From the NCBI GenBank assembly GCA_902788035.1, contig CADAIL010000036.1, positions 1-39,520 on the forward strand: DNA of 39,520 nt, given 5' to 3'. This document shows positions 15,006 through 23,948 of this stretch, piece after piece. Every line of letters begins with the position of its first letter. Position 1 is the stretch's first letter. The position numbers were made by a program, and so were the translations under genes. The notes under the pieces were generated by a model that saw nothing but the letters and a program-made list of their open reading frames with translations, made no database searches and was not told where the DNA came from. The DNA comes from an uncultured Lachnospiraceae bacterium (GTDB lineage Bacteria; Bacillota; Clostridia; Lachnospirales; Lachnospiraceae).

Positions 15006-16025
15006 TCAGTTCATTGCGGCAAGCAGCTTCTCATCAATTCGTAACATCACCTGAGCATAATACAGAGAATCCGCATCTGACAGTGTGCTCTCATCAATCG
15101 CGTCCAGCGCTTCCATTGCTTTTGTGTATTTCTGCATGAAATCCAGATACTCAGTCATAAGGGCAACCGGATTATCCGACTCAGAATATTTCTGCATGAA
15201 TTCTACATACTCGTCGAAGAAGGCTTCATACTCATCCATCTGAGCCTTGAACTCGGGGGTGACACCTGCAGGAACGTCGGTGTCATTTGCACCTGTATCC
15301 GCAGGCTCCTGTGCCGGCTCTTCCTGAGTCGTGAGACCGTTACCGGTGTAGGCCACAGATGCAGCAATCTTCTTTACATCCTCACCGTATGTGTAAGTTG
15401 ACTGATCTGTCTCGAGATAATACATCATGAATAAAGCTTGATTGGCTGTATCAAACCAGATATAAGCGTCAACCTCGCTCTGCCCTTTTTCTGTCGGCGT
15501 CACAGCTGTACCGGATATACCTGAACAGCCGGCGATCGTAACTGCGGATGTGTTCTGCCATGTGATTTTGAGATTTTCGGCAAATTTATTAATCATTTCC
15601 GTTTTTGCTGCCTCGAACTGCTCAGCGGAACCTGTAACTGTATTTCTTTCAATTACAAAACCAACTGTCCCCTGCGGCTCCCCATTAAAGCTGACGCTCA
15701 CGTTCCCCTTATCATTAAGGGCAGGCGTCATATAGGATGGCAGCGAGAATGCAAATCCCTGATACTCGTACGTCTGATTTGTCGCCTGGTCAAATCCGTT
15801 CCGCTGGGCTTTAGTCGGAGCTGCAGTGGGCTCCGCTGCTGTCTGCGCCGCTGCGGATTCTGTCGCTGTAGAGGCTGCCGCACTTTCGACCTTTGACTCC
15901 GTTTTCGACTCAGTTTTCGCGGAGCTGCCGGTCGAATCCTTTTTTGTGCCTCCGATCACATTCCCGATTGCGCTAAGGACAATAAGGATAAGAAAAACGA
16001 TACCCACTTTCTTCAGAATCTTCAT
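15006..16025 (-). CDS. Membrane-anchored protein with PsbP/DUF1795-like and helical C-terminal domains
   Basis: This 339-aa protein has one N-terminal hydrophobic segment (about residues 5-25) that serves as signal anchor or signal peptide. A low-complexity Ser/Thr/Ala/Lys/Glu linker follows to about residue 75. The middle domain (about 85-245) starts YEYQGFAFSLPSYMTP and resembles PsbP/DUF1795-like beta-rich domains. The C-terminal 80 residues are helical and acidic (TPEFKAQMDEYEAFFDEYVE), resembling the DUF6591-type tail of clostridial secreted proteins. GGAAAGGAG precedes the ATG. It faces outward and has no catalytic motif. Its function is unknown; the domain names are tentative. Confidence 0.6.
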   Translation of the reverse strand: MKILKKVGIVFLILIVLSAIGNVIGGTKKDSTGSSAKTESKTESKVESAAASTATESAAAQTAAEPTAAPTKAQRNGFDQATNQTYEYQGFAFSLPSYMTPALNDKGNVSVSFNGEPQGTVGFVIERNTVTGSAEQFEAAKTEMINKFAENLKITWQNTSAVTIAGCSGISGTAVTPTEKGQSEVDAYIWFDTANQALFMMYYLETDQSTYTYGEDVKKIAASVAYTGNGLTTQEEPAQEPADTGANDTDVPAGVTPEFKAQMDEYEAFFDEYVEFMQKYSESDNPVALMTEYLDFMQKYTKAMEALDAIDESTLSDADSLYYAQVMLRIDEKLLAAMN

Positions 16026-16039
16026 AACTTCCGCTCCTT

Positions 16040-16333
16040 TCCTTTTTTCAGACTGGCGAGTTCAATTCTCGCTTTAGAGACTGGGAGTGGATCCGGGTTG
16101 GCCCAGCTTACATTGTCAGACCGAATCCATACGAGAATCCATACGATATTCTCCCACTGAAAACTATAGCGAAGCGAGAAGGTGTTTTATATATCCAAAC
16201 TTTTTCCAAAGGCGCCGTCGCAATAGAGGTTGTGGCACGTCGCGGCAAGACCGCCAAAGCGTTCTTGAAAATCGGTGAAAACCGGTCGGATATTTTCTGT
16301 TTTATCCATGGCTTCAGTAAATTATCCGGTTAA
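16040..16333 (+). pseudogene. Possible gene remnant without a start codon
   Basis: The plus frame ending at the TAA at 16331-16333 stays open for about 95 codons and reads like real protein. It includes DWEWIRVGPAYIVRPNP, ILPLKTIAKREGVLYIQTF and AVAIEVVARRGKTAKAFLKI, ending FIHGFSKLSG. Upstream an in-frame TAA lies near 16026 and there is no ATG, GTG or TTG with an SD at the 5' end. It is probably the 3' remnant of a gene whose front was lost when the neighbouring minus-strand gene or its promoter was placed here. I do not recognise the family. Confidence 0.35.
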
Positions 16334-16557
16334 AACCTCATAATCAAGAAGCCGGCAGTCGATCTTGTACAATAACTTACATATGCAGTGCCCTACGAGG
16401 GTTGAATCATATACCACAGGCAGTCACGCTAGCTCGTCTTTAAATAAATCCGCTGACAGGTTACTGAAAATGGACTGCTTAAAAGCAGTCACCTTTATTG
16501 ATTTTGATAATTGATGATGGTAAGACCCAATTATTCCAGATTTGAGCCAACAGTAGC
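16334..16557. other. Intergenic, one hairpin
   Basis: No credible gene is visible. A perfect GACTGCTT/AAGCAGTC hairpin at about 16471-16488 is followed by T-rich sequence and may terminate plus-strand transcripts before the repeat field. Confidence 0.4.
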
Positions 16558-16559
16558 TT

Positions 16560-16985
16560 AAAGCTGATTTCACTGAAATCTACTGCCCGCCTCTCCACCC
16601 GGGCAGTCATGGAACGCTATTCTGAACTAAGATGACTGAATGCCTGCTTTCTTACTTTCAGTCGATAAAAGCTGATTTCTCTGAAATCTACTGCCCGCTT
16701 CTCCACCCGGGCAGTCATGGAACGCCGTTTTGTACTAAGATGACTGAATGCCTGCAGACTTGCTTTCAGTCGATAAAAGCTGATTTCTCTGAAATCTACT
16801 GCCCGTGAAATCTACTGCCCGCCTCTCCATCCGGGCAGTCATGAAACGCCGTTCTGAACCAAGATGACCGAATGACAGCATTCTTGCTTTCAGTAGAATG
16901 GAGTAAATTTAAATGAAAACTACTGCCCTCAAACCACCCGGGCAGTCGATGAACGCCAAACAGAACAAAGATGACCGTCGCTACT
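16560..16985 (+). repeat. Four 108-bp tandem repeats with three hairpins per unit
   Basis: The word CTACTGCCC starts at 16580, 16688, 16796 (duplicated 16 bp on, at 16812) and 16920, giving an exact 108-bp period. Each of the first three units contains GATTTC/GAAATC, ACTGCCCG/CGGGCAGT and GACTGA/TCAGTC inverted repeats; unit 4 is degenerate. Unit 3 carries an internal 16-bp duplication. The field lies upstream of the 98-aa gene and the ABC exporter pair. Confidence 0.85.
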
Positions 16986-17080
16986 ACTCAGCAACAGCCC
17001 TCATCTTATACCAGCAGTAAATTGCCAGCGGGGCGCATGCGTGTTATCATTACTATAACTGTCTTATAGGAGAAAAACCG

Positions 17081-17377
17081 ATGACTGATAGCCAGAGAGA
17101 ATGGGCATGGGCCAAAGAAGAACTGGACCGCGAACTCAGGAACCTCGGATTCCCGAGCGAACTCGGCGATGCCATTGCAAAGCAGCTCGGAAGCCCGAAA
17201 GCCATCCGGCGCATGACAGCCTATCTCTACAATGTCAAGCCCAGAAACGTGGAGCTTGTTGTAGATGAGATGCTGGCCATATGCAGCGAGATCGCTGCCT
17301 GGAAAGAAAAGAAGGCCAGCGAGGCTGCCAACGCAAAATATAACTATATTCTAAATTATGGTCTCACAGATGAGTAA
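17081..17377 (+). CDS. Small conserved-looking helical protein of unknown function
   Basis: This 98-aa protein begins MTDSQREWAWAKEELDRELR. It appears fully helical with no signal peptide or membrane segment. GGAG lies 9 nt before the ATG. The central stretch LGSPKAIRRMTAYLYNVKP and the following VDEMLAICSEIAAW look well structured. I have the impression that similar small proteins occur in many Clostridia, but I cannot name a domain. It lies between the 108-bp repeat field and the ABC exporter genes, about 226 bp before the first exporter start. It could be co-transcribed with them or be independent. Confidence 0.6.
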   Translation: MTDSQREWAWAKEELDRELRNLGFPSELGDAIAKQLGSPKAIRRMTAYLYNVKPRNVELVVDEMLAICSEIAAWKEKKASEAANAKYNYILNYGLTDE

Positions 17378-17603
17378 AGCAACCGGTGCTGATTGCAAGC
17401 TTACTTTCTTATGAAATATAGTAGCTGAGTACCAAGTCCACAGGAGCTGATGCACCACATGTGGCTCTGACAGTTTATTATCAAGAAAACACGTTTTGTA
17501 CTGTCTCCCATGGGCTAGCACGACAGTTCAAAAGAGTATTGCCATGTTTTCTACTGTCAGCACGACAGTCGATGTGCCAATTGTAAAGTTGAAAGGCAAA
17601 CCC
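17378..17603 (+). promoter_or_regulatory. Leader of the ABC exporter operon with ACTGTC/GACAGT hairpins
   Basis: Two inverted repeats of the type TACTGTC...GACAGT (about 17499-17528 and 17557-17572) lie before the exporter start. The second is followed by CGATG, as in repeat unit 4 upstream (GGGCAGTCGATGAACGCC). They look like diverged relatives of the ACTGCCCG/CGGGCAGT hairpin. An in-frame ATG at 17496 runs through them, but the SD-supported start is at 17604. Confidence 0.4.
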
Positions 17604-19424
17604 ATGCAAAACTACCCAACCAAAACTAACTTAATACTGCATTTCCTCTCGGGTTCCAAGCGCTACTTTGCCCTCAGCATGCTCTTTGCGGGACTCGTAT
17701 CCCTGCTTGATATGGTGAACCCGAAAATCATATCCTACACCGTCGACTCTGTCATAGGCACAAAGCCCGCGGCATTGCCGGGCGTCGTAGATAGACTGAT
17801 TGCAAATGTCGGCGGCGCAGGCGCTCTCAGGGCCCACCCGATCTGGATCGCCGCCGCGGTTCTTTCAGTCGGTGTTCTGGCCGCACTGTGCAGATACATT
17901 TTCAGGACTATGAATACGCGGGGCGCGGAGACATTTGTAAGAAAGATGCGCGACGATCTCTTCGCCCACATCATGTACCTGCCCTACACATGGCACAGTG
18001 AGAACAGCACCGGAGATATCATTCAGCGGTGCACCTCGGACGTGAACACAATCAAGAGATTCATCTCGGAGCAGCTCGTGCAGCTCTTCCGCACAGTTAT
18101 CATGATCGTGCTGGCCCTGTTTTTCATGGGCAGGATCCACTTCCGCGTCATGCTCGGCTCAGCACTCATGATCCCGGTCATCGTGATCTACTCGCTGATT
18201 TTCCATGTGAAGATCGGAACTGCATTTGAAAAAGTCGACGTCGAGGAGGGCGTTCTCTCCTCCATCGTCCAGGAGAACCTGACCGGCGTGCGCGTGGTCC
18301 GCGCGTTCGGGCGGGAAGTCTACGAGCGCGGCCGCTTCGAAAAACAGAACACCTACTACACGGGCTTCTGGATCCGCCTCATGACGATCACATCCATGTA
18401 CTGGTCCGTGGCCGACATACTGACAGGACTTCAGATTCTTTTCATTATGCTCTTCGGCTCCGTCGCCTGCATTCACGGCACGCTGACCGTCGGCGGTTTT
18501 ATAGCGATGACTTCATACAACATGATGCTGATCTGGCCCGTCCGCCAGCTCGGCCGCGTCATCTCTGAGATGAGCAAGGCCGGCATCTCGATCGAGCGTC
18601 TTCGCTACATCATGAACTCCGAGATCGAGACGGATTCTAAAGAGGCGGGGGAGCCTCCGATGGACCGCGATATTACATTTGAAAATGTTACGTATGCATA
18701 TGCAAATGCCCCCTCCCCCGTCCTAAAGGACGTCTCCCTGACAATCCCTGCCGGTTCCACATTCGGAATCCTCGGCGGGACCGGGTCAGGCAAGTCGACG
18801 CTCATGTATCTCCTCGATCACCTCTATGATCTGGGGCCGGACGGCGGCAGGATCACGATCGGCGGAGTAGATATCGCAAATATAAAAAAGGACTACCTGC
18901 GCCGCAACATCGGCATGGTCCTCCAGGAGCCCTTCCTCTTCTCGCGCACGCTCTCCGAAAATATCGGAATCACCGGACATGAAAAGAACATGGACGAGAT
19001 CCGGCGAGCCGCAAAAATCGCGAGCATTGATGACGCGATCGAGAGTTTCACCTCCGGCTATGACACATTTGTCGGAGAACGCGGTGTCACCCTCTCCGGC
19101 GGTCAGAAGCAGAGGACCGCAATTGCGCAAATGCTGATTTCAAAGCCCCCGATCATGATCTTCGACGATTCTCTGTCCGCAGTCGACGCCGAGACGGACA
19201 TGAGAATCCGCCGCGCGATCCAGGAGAACACGGGATCTTCGACGGTCATCCTGATCGCCCACCGGATCACGACCCTCATGAACGCGGACCATATCATCGT
19301 CCTCGACAAGGGAAAAATCCGGGAGCAGGGTACCCACGAGGAGCTTCTGGCCCAAAACGGTTTATATCGAAGGATTTATGACCTGCAGACTGCGGGCATT
19401 GATGAGTCGGCTGCAGGTATCTGA
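17604..19424 (+). CDS. ABC exporter half-transporter, subunit with degenerate catalytic site
   Basis: The protein is 606 aa from the ATG at 17604 (GAAAGG SD). The start at 17496 would add 36 residues encoded by leader hairpins. The N-terminal domain has six transmembrane helices of the exporter type. The nucleotide-binding domain has Walker A GGTGSGKST (Lys397), Q-loop LQEPFLF, a canonical LSGGQKQR signature, Walker B IMIFDDS, where Asp522 replaces the catalytic Glu, and H-loop His553. Paired with the next gene, this is the asymmetric heterodimer layout of LmrCD, BmrCD and TmrAB. It has no C39 peptidase domain, so it does not process the double-glycine peptide. The cargo is unknown; drugs, lipids or peptides are possible. 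Confidence 0.88.
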   Translation: MQNYPTKTNLILHFLSGSKRYFALSMLFAGLVSLLDMVNPKIISYTVDSVIGTKPAALPGVVDRLIANVGGAGALRAHPIWIAAAVLSVGVLAALCRYIFRTMNTRGAETFVRKMRDDLFAHIMYLPYTWHSENSTGDIIQRCTSDVNTIKRFISEQLVQLFRTVIMIVLALFFMGRIHFRVMLGSALMIPVIVIYSLIFHVKIGTAFEKVDVEEGVLSSIVQENLTGVRVVRAFGREVYERGRFEKQNTYYTGFWIRLMTITSMYWSVADILTGLQILFIMLFGSVACIHGTLTVGGFIAMTSYNMMLIWPVRQLGRVISEMSKAGISIERLRYIMNSEIETDSKEAGEPPMDRDITFENVTYAYANAPSPVLKDVSLTIPAGSTFGILGGTGSGKSTLMYLLDHLYDLGPDGGRITIGGVDIANIKKDYLRRNIGMVLQEPFLFSRTLSENIGITGHEKNMDEIRRAAKIASIDDAIESFTSGYDTFVGERGVTLSGGQKQRTAIAQMLISKPPIMIFDDSLSAVDAETDMRIRRAIQENTGSSTVILIAHRITTLMNADHIIVLDKGKIREQGTHEELLAQNGLYRRIYDLQTAGIDESAAGI

Positions 19425-19581
19425 TCTCATTGACGGATTGGATGCCGACATCTGGCCTGACTGAAGCAGTAGATATGCTCCAGAAGGGTTTAGGTTTTAA
19501 TACCAACCAAAAATACACATTAAAGAACGTTCGACGTGGATACCACGCGCATGCTTATTAGACAGTTATAGGAATACAAAA

Positions 19582-21393
19582 ATGAACGAAGAAAAACAGG
19601 CCGGCCTGTCCTTATTCGGCATCCCCAGGCTGTTTCCGTATTTAAAACCGTATAGAGTAAAAATCATTTGCATGATCCTGCTCGGCGCGATATCCAGCGG
19701 AATGGACGCTGCCTACCCGCTGTTCAACCGTTACGCCCTGAATCACTTCATCGGCGGGCAGACCCTCGCGGGAATCGGGCCCTTCACCTGTCTCTACGTA
19801 TCGCTGCTCATCCTTCAGGGAATCATCAATTACGTGAGCTCCGTGGAGTGCGGCAAGGTGGAAATGTCGGTGGACAAGGACCTCCGAAACGACGCGTTCA
19901 ACCACATTCAGACGCTGTCCTTCTCCTATTTCAACCGCAATTCCGTCGGCTATATTCACGCGCGGGTCATGTCGGACACCGGCCTCATCGGCGAAGTGAT
20001 CTCCTGGCGAATGATGAACCTTGTGTGGAACGGGGCTTATGTCATCGGCGTCCTTGTCGTGATGCTGATCATCGACGTGCGGCTGGCAGCGCTCATATGC
20101 CTGCTCGTCCCGATCGCAGTCATTTTCATGATGTATTTCCAGCGGATGCTGCTTGACTACAACAGAAAGATCCGCGAGATCAATTCGAAAATCACGGGCA
20201 ACTACAACGAGGGCATCACAGGCGCGCAGACGATCAAGGTGCTGGGCGTGGAAGAAAAGATGATCGGCGATTTCAAGGAAGAGACTACCACTATGCGCCG
20301 CATGTCCATCCGGGAAGCCCATTTTTCCGCCCTCTTCATCTCGACCATGACAATGATGTCAGCGCTGGTACTGGCCCTGGTCCTCTGGCAGGGCGGCAGG
20401 CTCACGCTCGAGGGGCTGATGCAGATAGGCACTCTCGCCGTTTTCATGTCCTACGCCCTCGAGATGCTCGACCCGATTCAAAGTATCATCGAAACTTTGT
20501 CCGGTTTCATCTCGATTCAGGCAAATATCGAACGCGTCGTAAAACTTCTCGCTGAAGAATCCGACGTCGCCGACAGCCCGGAGGTCGTCGAAAAATACGG
20601 TGATTCTTTCCATCCTAAGAAGGAGAACTGGGAAGAGCTCATCGGCGATATTGAATTCAGGGATGTTTCGTTCCGCTACCCGGACGGCGACGAATATGTT
20701 CTTGAGAACTTTAACCTCAAGGTGCCGCATGGGACAAATGTCGCCATCGTCGGCGAGACCGGCGCCGGCAAATCCACTCTGGTCAATCTCGTCTGCCGCT
20801 TCTATGAACCCACTAAGGGTAAGCTTCTCATCGATGGGCGGGATGCCCGGGAGAGATCTCAGCTCTGGCTGCACAGCAATATAGGCTACGTTCTTCAGTC
20901 GCCTCACCTCTTCTCCGGCACGGTCCGGGAGAATCTGAGATACGGCAAGCCGGACGCAACTGACGAGGAGATCATGAACGCGCTCCGCATCGTGTCCGCG
21001 GAGTCAGTGCTGGCTCGAATGGAGAAAGGTCTCGACACCGATATCGGCGAGGGAGGAAGTATATTGTCGACGGGTGAGAAGCAGCTGCTGTCATTTGCAC
21101 GCGCTATACTTGCCGATCCGAAGATCCTCGTACTCGATGAGGCCACGTCCTCCATCGATACGGTGACCGAAAAGGCCATTCAGAACGCGATCGACGTCGT
21201 GATACGGGGCCGGACTTCATTTGTCATCGCCCACCGCCTGTCGACCATTGTCGACGCGGACGTGATCCTGGTCGTGAAGGGCGGCAAGATCATAAGCCGC
21301 GGCACTCACGCCGAACTCATGCGGGAGCGGGGCTACTACTACGAGCTGTACACCCGCCAGTACGAGGAGCTTCTCTGGGGGGCGGCGGAATAA
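19582..21393 (+). CDS. ABC exporter half-transporter, partner subunit
   Basis: This 603-aa exporter half has six transmembrane helices and then a nucleotide-binding domain. Walker A is GETGAGKST (Lys397), Walker B is ILVLDEATSSID with the catalytic Glu520 present, the H-loop is IAHRLSTI, and the signature is degenerate (LSTGEKQLL instead of LSGGQ). Its intact Glu and degenerate signature complement the partner, giving one working and one non-hydrolysing ATP site. It follows the partner by 157 bp on the same strand, and a strong terminator lies 38 bp after its stop. The two genes form one transcription unit. No regulator of the MarR or TetR type is adjacent. Confidence 0.9.
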   Translation: MNEEKQAGLSLFGIPRLFPYLKPYRVKIICMILLGAISSGMDAAYPLFNRYALNHFIGGQTLAGIGPFTCLYVSLLILQGIINYVSSVECGKVEMSVDKDLRNDAFNHIQTLSFSYFNRNSVGYIHARVMSDTGLIGEVISWRMMNLVWNGAYVIGVLVVMLIIDVRLAALICLLVPIAVIFMMYFQRMLLDYNRKIREINSKITGNYNEGITGAQTIKVLGVEEKMIGDFKEETTTMRRMSIREAHFSALFISTMTMMSALVLALVLWQGGRLTLEGLMQIGTLAVFMSYALEMLDPIQSIIETLSGFISIQANIERVVKLLAEESDVADSPEVVEKYGDSFHPKKENWEELIGDIEFRDVSFRYPDGDEYVLENFNLKVPHGTNVAIVGETGAGKSTLVNLVCRFYEPTKGKLLIDGRDARERSQLWLHSNIGYVLQSPHLFSGTVRENLRYGKPDATDEEIMNALRIVSAESVLARMEKGLDTDIGEGGSILSTGEKQLLSFARAILADPKILVLDEATSSIDTVTEKAIQNAIDVVIRGRTSFVIAHRLSTIVDADVILVVKGGKIISRGTHAELMRERGYYYELYTRQYEELLWGAAE

Positions 21394-21430
21394 AGAGGAT
21401 CAAGGCGGCGCATATACACTGAGGTAAAAA

Positions 21431-21494
21431 ATCCCACACCATCTCATTGCAGTGCTTAAAAATTCTGCAGAAAGATTGGTGTGGGATGTTTTTT
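21431..21494 (+). terminator. Terminator of the ABC exporter operon
   Basis: An 11-bp stem (ATCCCACACCA/TGGTGTGGGAT) with a long loop is followed by a run of T residues. Confidence 0.75.
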
Positions 21495-21720
21495 CTCAGT
21501 GGGGAAGACCCCCGCTTCTACAGGGTGGGTAAATCAATATCTTGCTCATCTCAGCGGCGGGTCACAATCCCCCACTGAGATAAACGCTCAGCTGCACAAT
21601 GCTTCACTGGAGCATTGCTTCGCATGCTTAGACACGCGAGGATGCGCAATGCCCTGTCTGCGCATGCCGGTACACGTTCCCGACACTACAGCACCGTATG
21701 AACATGAAGATTCGTAAGAA
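21494..21720. repeat. Intergenic inverted repeats and a motif shared with 29362
   Basis: TCTCAGTGGGG (21494-21504) pairs with CCCCACTGAGA (to about 21580). Inside lies ATCTCAGCGGCGGGTCAC...AATCC (21548-21570), which recurs with one change at 29362-29384. CAATGCT/AGCATTG forms a further hairpin at about 21598. No gene is supported between the ABC terminator and the lipoprotein stop. Confidence 0.5.
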
Positions 21721-23133
21721 TCAATAAGAGAGGAAATCAATATGCACATATCCGGTCTGCCCGGTTTCCTCAACGCGGACGTGGACCATCTTGCCCTCCG
21801 GATAATCGAGGATCGTGAATTCTGTCCAATCCGGAAGTTTTGCAATAACATCCGAAGATGTCGACGGGCCTTCACGCAGTGACAGGTATTCCTTAACATT
21901 TGCGTAAGCTGTCATTCCGGGCTTCAGGTCTGAGTCTGATGAGCTCTTGCTGCTTGATGAGCTTGAACTGCCTGATGAGTTGGAATTGTCGGAGGAATCT
22001 GCCGGCTTAATGTAATTGGCATTAACATACCCTTCCTCGTCTGTTCCCGGAACTCTGACCCTGGCCATACCGTTCTCAAAGCCAAGAACCATGAGCGGTG
22101 TGCCCGGATACAGCTTATTAATCATAGGAGCATCCGTGGACGGGCCGCTGCGAAGGCTCAGCCAATTTTCGACGTCCGGATAATAAATCGGACCTTCTTC
22201 GGAACTGCTGTCTTTGGATCCGCTGTTATCCTCAAAGTCCTTCTCCTCGCGGGCTGAATAGTCATCCAATGAGATGAAGAGCTCGCCGCCGTCGCCGTAC
22301 GGGGACATCTCATAGACAAGTTTCACCAGATTCGCATCTGCATAGTAGGTCAGCTCATACGGCCAGTAGAAATCTTCTCTGAACGATCCGATGCTCTTCA
22401 CTGTTGTGCCGTCGCTCTTGCAAATGAAAAGGTCCGGGCCCAGATATCCACTGACATAGATTGTTCCGTCACCGCCGAATCCGCTTGCCCACTTGGCCGG
22501 GCTGCCGCCGAATTCATTGTTTCTCCAGATTTCTTCGCCTGTTGCAAGATCCACGCAGACGATCGATCCGTGCTCAACGTAATAATATCTCTTTCCGTCC
22601 TTACCGATATTGCTCACACAGTCGAGCTGTGCAGTCGGATAAGCCCCCGTCGTTTTGTTCCAGATTTCCTTGCCGTTGTAAGTGGCGGTAATGTGGGCGA
22701 ACTCTTTATCGTCGTCCGTATGATCGAGCTCGAGTGACACCTTCACATCATAAGGGTCATAATCTCCGAGCGATTCGCTGTTTCCTGACTTCTTTGTCTC
22801 TTCTCCGGTTTTCTTCTCCGGTGCGTCCGGCTTGGAAGAATCGGTTTTCTCACTATCAGTCTTGCCGCTCTCAATGAGTTCCGGCTTGATTAGGGTGTTT
22901 GTCGTGGAGCTCGTGTCGCTTTCAGCCTTGGCAGCTTCACTTGCAACACTTTCAGCCTTACTTTCCAGGGCAGCCTGGGCGCTTTCAGCCTTGGCATCAT
23001 CCTTCGCGTTCGCTGCATTTTCTGTGACCTGGTTCTCGGTTGTCCCGGAAGCTCCGTTTGAAGCAGTTCCACATGACGCGAGGGCGGCGATGAGTACTGC
23101 TGTAAGCAGTATGGTTACAAATCTCTTTCTCAT
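21721..23133 (-). CDS. Lipoprotein with beta-propeller-like segment and two SH3 domains
   Basis: This 470-aa protein has a lipobox, ALASC, with Cys21 as the lipidated residue. A long Ala/Ser/Glu/Lys linker follows (about 22-120). Next comes a PQQ/WD-like segment (TYNGKEIWNKTTG, IVCVDLATGEEIWRNN; about 145-285) that suggests a partial beta-propeller. Two bacterial SH3 domains follow (WLSLRSGPSTDAPM, about 333-390, and YLSLREGPSTSSDV, about 415-470), separated by a Ser-rich linker. It is anchored outside the cell membrane and probably binds cell wall. GGAGG precedes the ATG. The second SH3-domain gene in this window is the double-glycine mini-protein at 14507; a functional link is speculation. 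Confidence 0.75.
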   Translation of the reverse strand: MRKRFVTILLTAVLIAALASCGTASNGASGTTENQVTENAANAKDDAKAESAQAALESKAESVASEAAKAESDTSSTTNTLIKPELIESGKTDSEKTDSSKPDAPEKKTGEETKKSGNSESLGDYDPYDVKVSLELDHTDDDKEFAHITATYNGKEIWNKTTGAYPTAQLDCVSNIGKDGKRYYYVEHGSIVCVDLATGEEIWRNNEFGGSPAKWASGFGGDGTIYVSGYLGPDLFICKSDGTTVKSIGSFREDFYWPYELTYYADANLVKLVYEMSPYGDGGELFISLDDYSAREEKDFEDNSGSKDSSSEEGPIYYPDVENWLSLRSGPSTDAPMINKLYPGTPLMVLGFENGMARVRVPGTDEEGYVNANYIKPADSSDNSNSSGSSSSSSSKSSSDSDLKPGMTAYANVKEYLSLREGPSTSSDVIAKLPDWTEFTILDYPEGKMVHVRVEETGQTGYVHIDFLSY

Positions 23134-23237
23134 TTTGTCTTAACCTCCGTGGTCTTTAATATCTTCCTGGCACTACCGTCATTAATATCGGGCAGAGGCA
23201 GCTCTGCCTTGATATTTGGTCTGCGCTTTGTACAAAT

Positions 23238-23918
23238 TTATCTTGAAGATGGGTGCGGCATCAGATTGTAGAGCATCATAGCGGTCTTCGATACCGGCAT
23301 GGTCTGAACAGTCAGTCTGCCGGGTCCCGTGACCACCGTGTTGAAGAGTCCTTCTCCGCCGAGCAGTACATTCTTCACGCCTTTGATCTGAACGACATCG
23401 AGGTTCATGTTTCCCTGCATGGCAACGACATGGCCGGTGTCGATGATTTTCCTCTGGCCCGGCGCGAGATCATACTCCACGGCAGATCCATCCACCTCGA
23501 GAAAAACGATTCCGTCGCCGTAATATTTTCTCATCAGGAATCCTTCTCCGCCGAACAGTCCGCCCGCAAACTTCTTCTGCATATAGACCTCAGAATCGAT
23601 CCGTCCCATGCTGCACAGATATGCGCCTTTCTGGATGTAAAGCGCTTCCCCGGGCGTGACTCTGATGGCTCTGATCGAACCGGGGAATTTTCCTGCAAAT
23701 GCAATCTCCCCCGGCACCCTTGCCGTATAATGATTCACGAACGCGTTCTCATTTGTGAGTATGCGTCCGAACATCTTGCCGATGCCGCCTCCCTGCGTCT
23801 GCATCTCGATGCCCTCGTCCATCCAGGACATTGCGCCGGCTTCACACTCAATTGTCTCACCGGCTTCCAGATACACGAGCAAGACCGGGAGATTGCCGCC
23901 CTTTACTTCATATTTCAT
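23238..23918 (-). CDS. AIM24/TIGR00266 family protein
   Basis: The protein is 226 aa from the ATG at 23918 (GGAGGTG SD, 8 nt). It begins MKYEVKGGNLPVLLVYLEAG, contains the Gly-rich GGGIGKMFGRI and SGxNxxxxH-like ENAFVNHYTA, and ends with GGEGLFNTVVTGPGRLTVQT, all typical of the AIM24 family (PF01987). The fold is a trimeric beta-structure. The bacterial role is not established; the family is named after a yeast mitochondrial protein. It sits between the SH3 lipoprotein and a UPF0303 gene, all on the minus strand, with gaps that allow separate transcription. Confidence 0.88.
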   Translation of the reverse strand: MKYEVKGGNLPVLLVYLEAGETIECEAGAMSWMDEGIEMQTQGGGIGKMFGRILTNENAFVNHYTARVPGEIAFAGKFPGSIRAIRVTPGEALYIQKGAYLCSMGRIDSEVYMQKKFAGGLFGGEGFLMRKYYGDGIVFLEVDGSAVEYDLAPGQRKIIDTGHVVAMQGNMNLDVVQIKGVKNVLLGGEGLFNTVVTGPGRLTVQTMPVSKTAMMLYNLMPHPSSR

Positions 23919-23948
23919 TTTTATGCACCTCCAATTCACGTTCCTATC

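Noticed and set aside
17496..21393. Dedicated exporter for the double-glycine SH3 peptide
   Set aside because: Neither ABC protein has an N-terminal C39 peptidase domain, and the peptide gene is a separate unit on the other strand.
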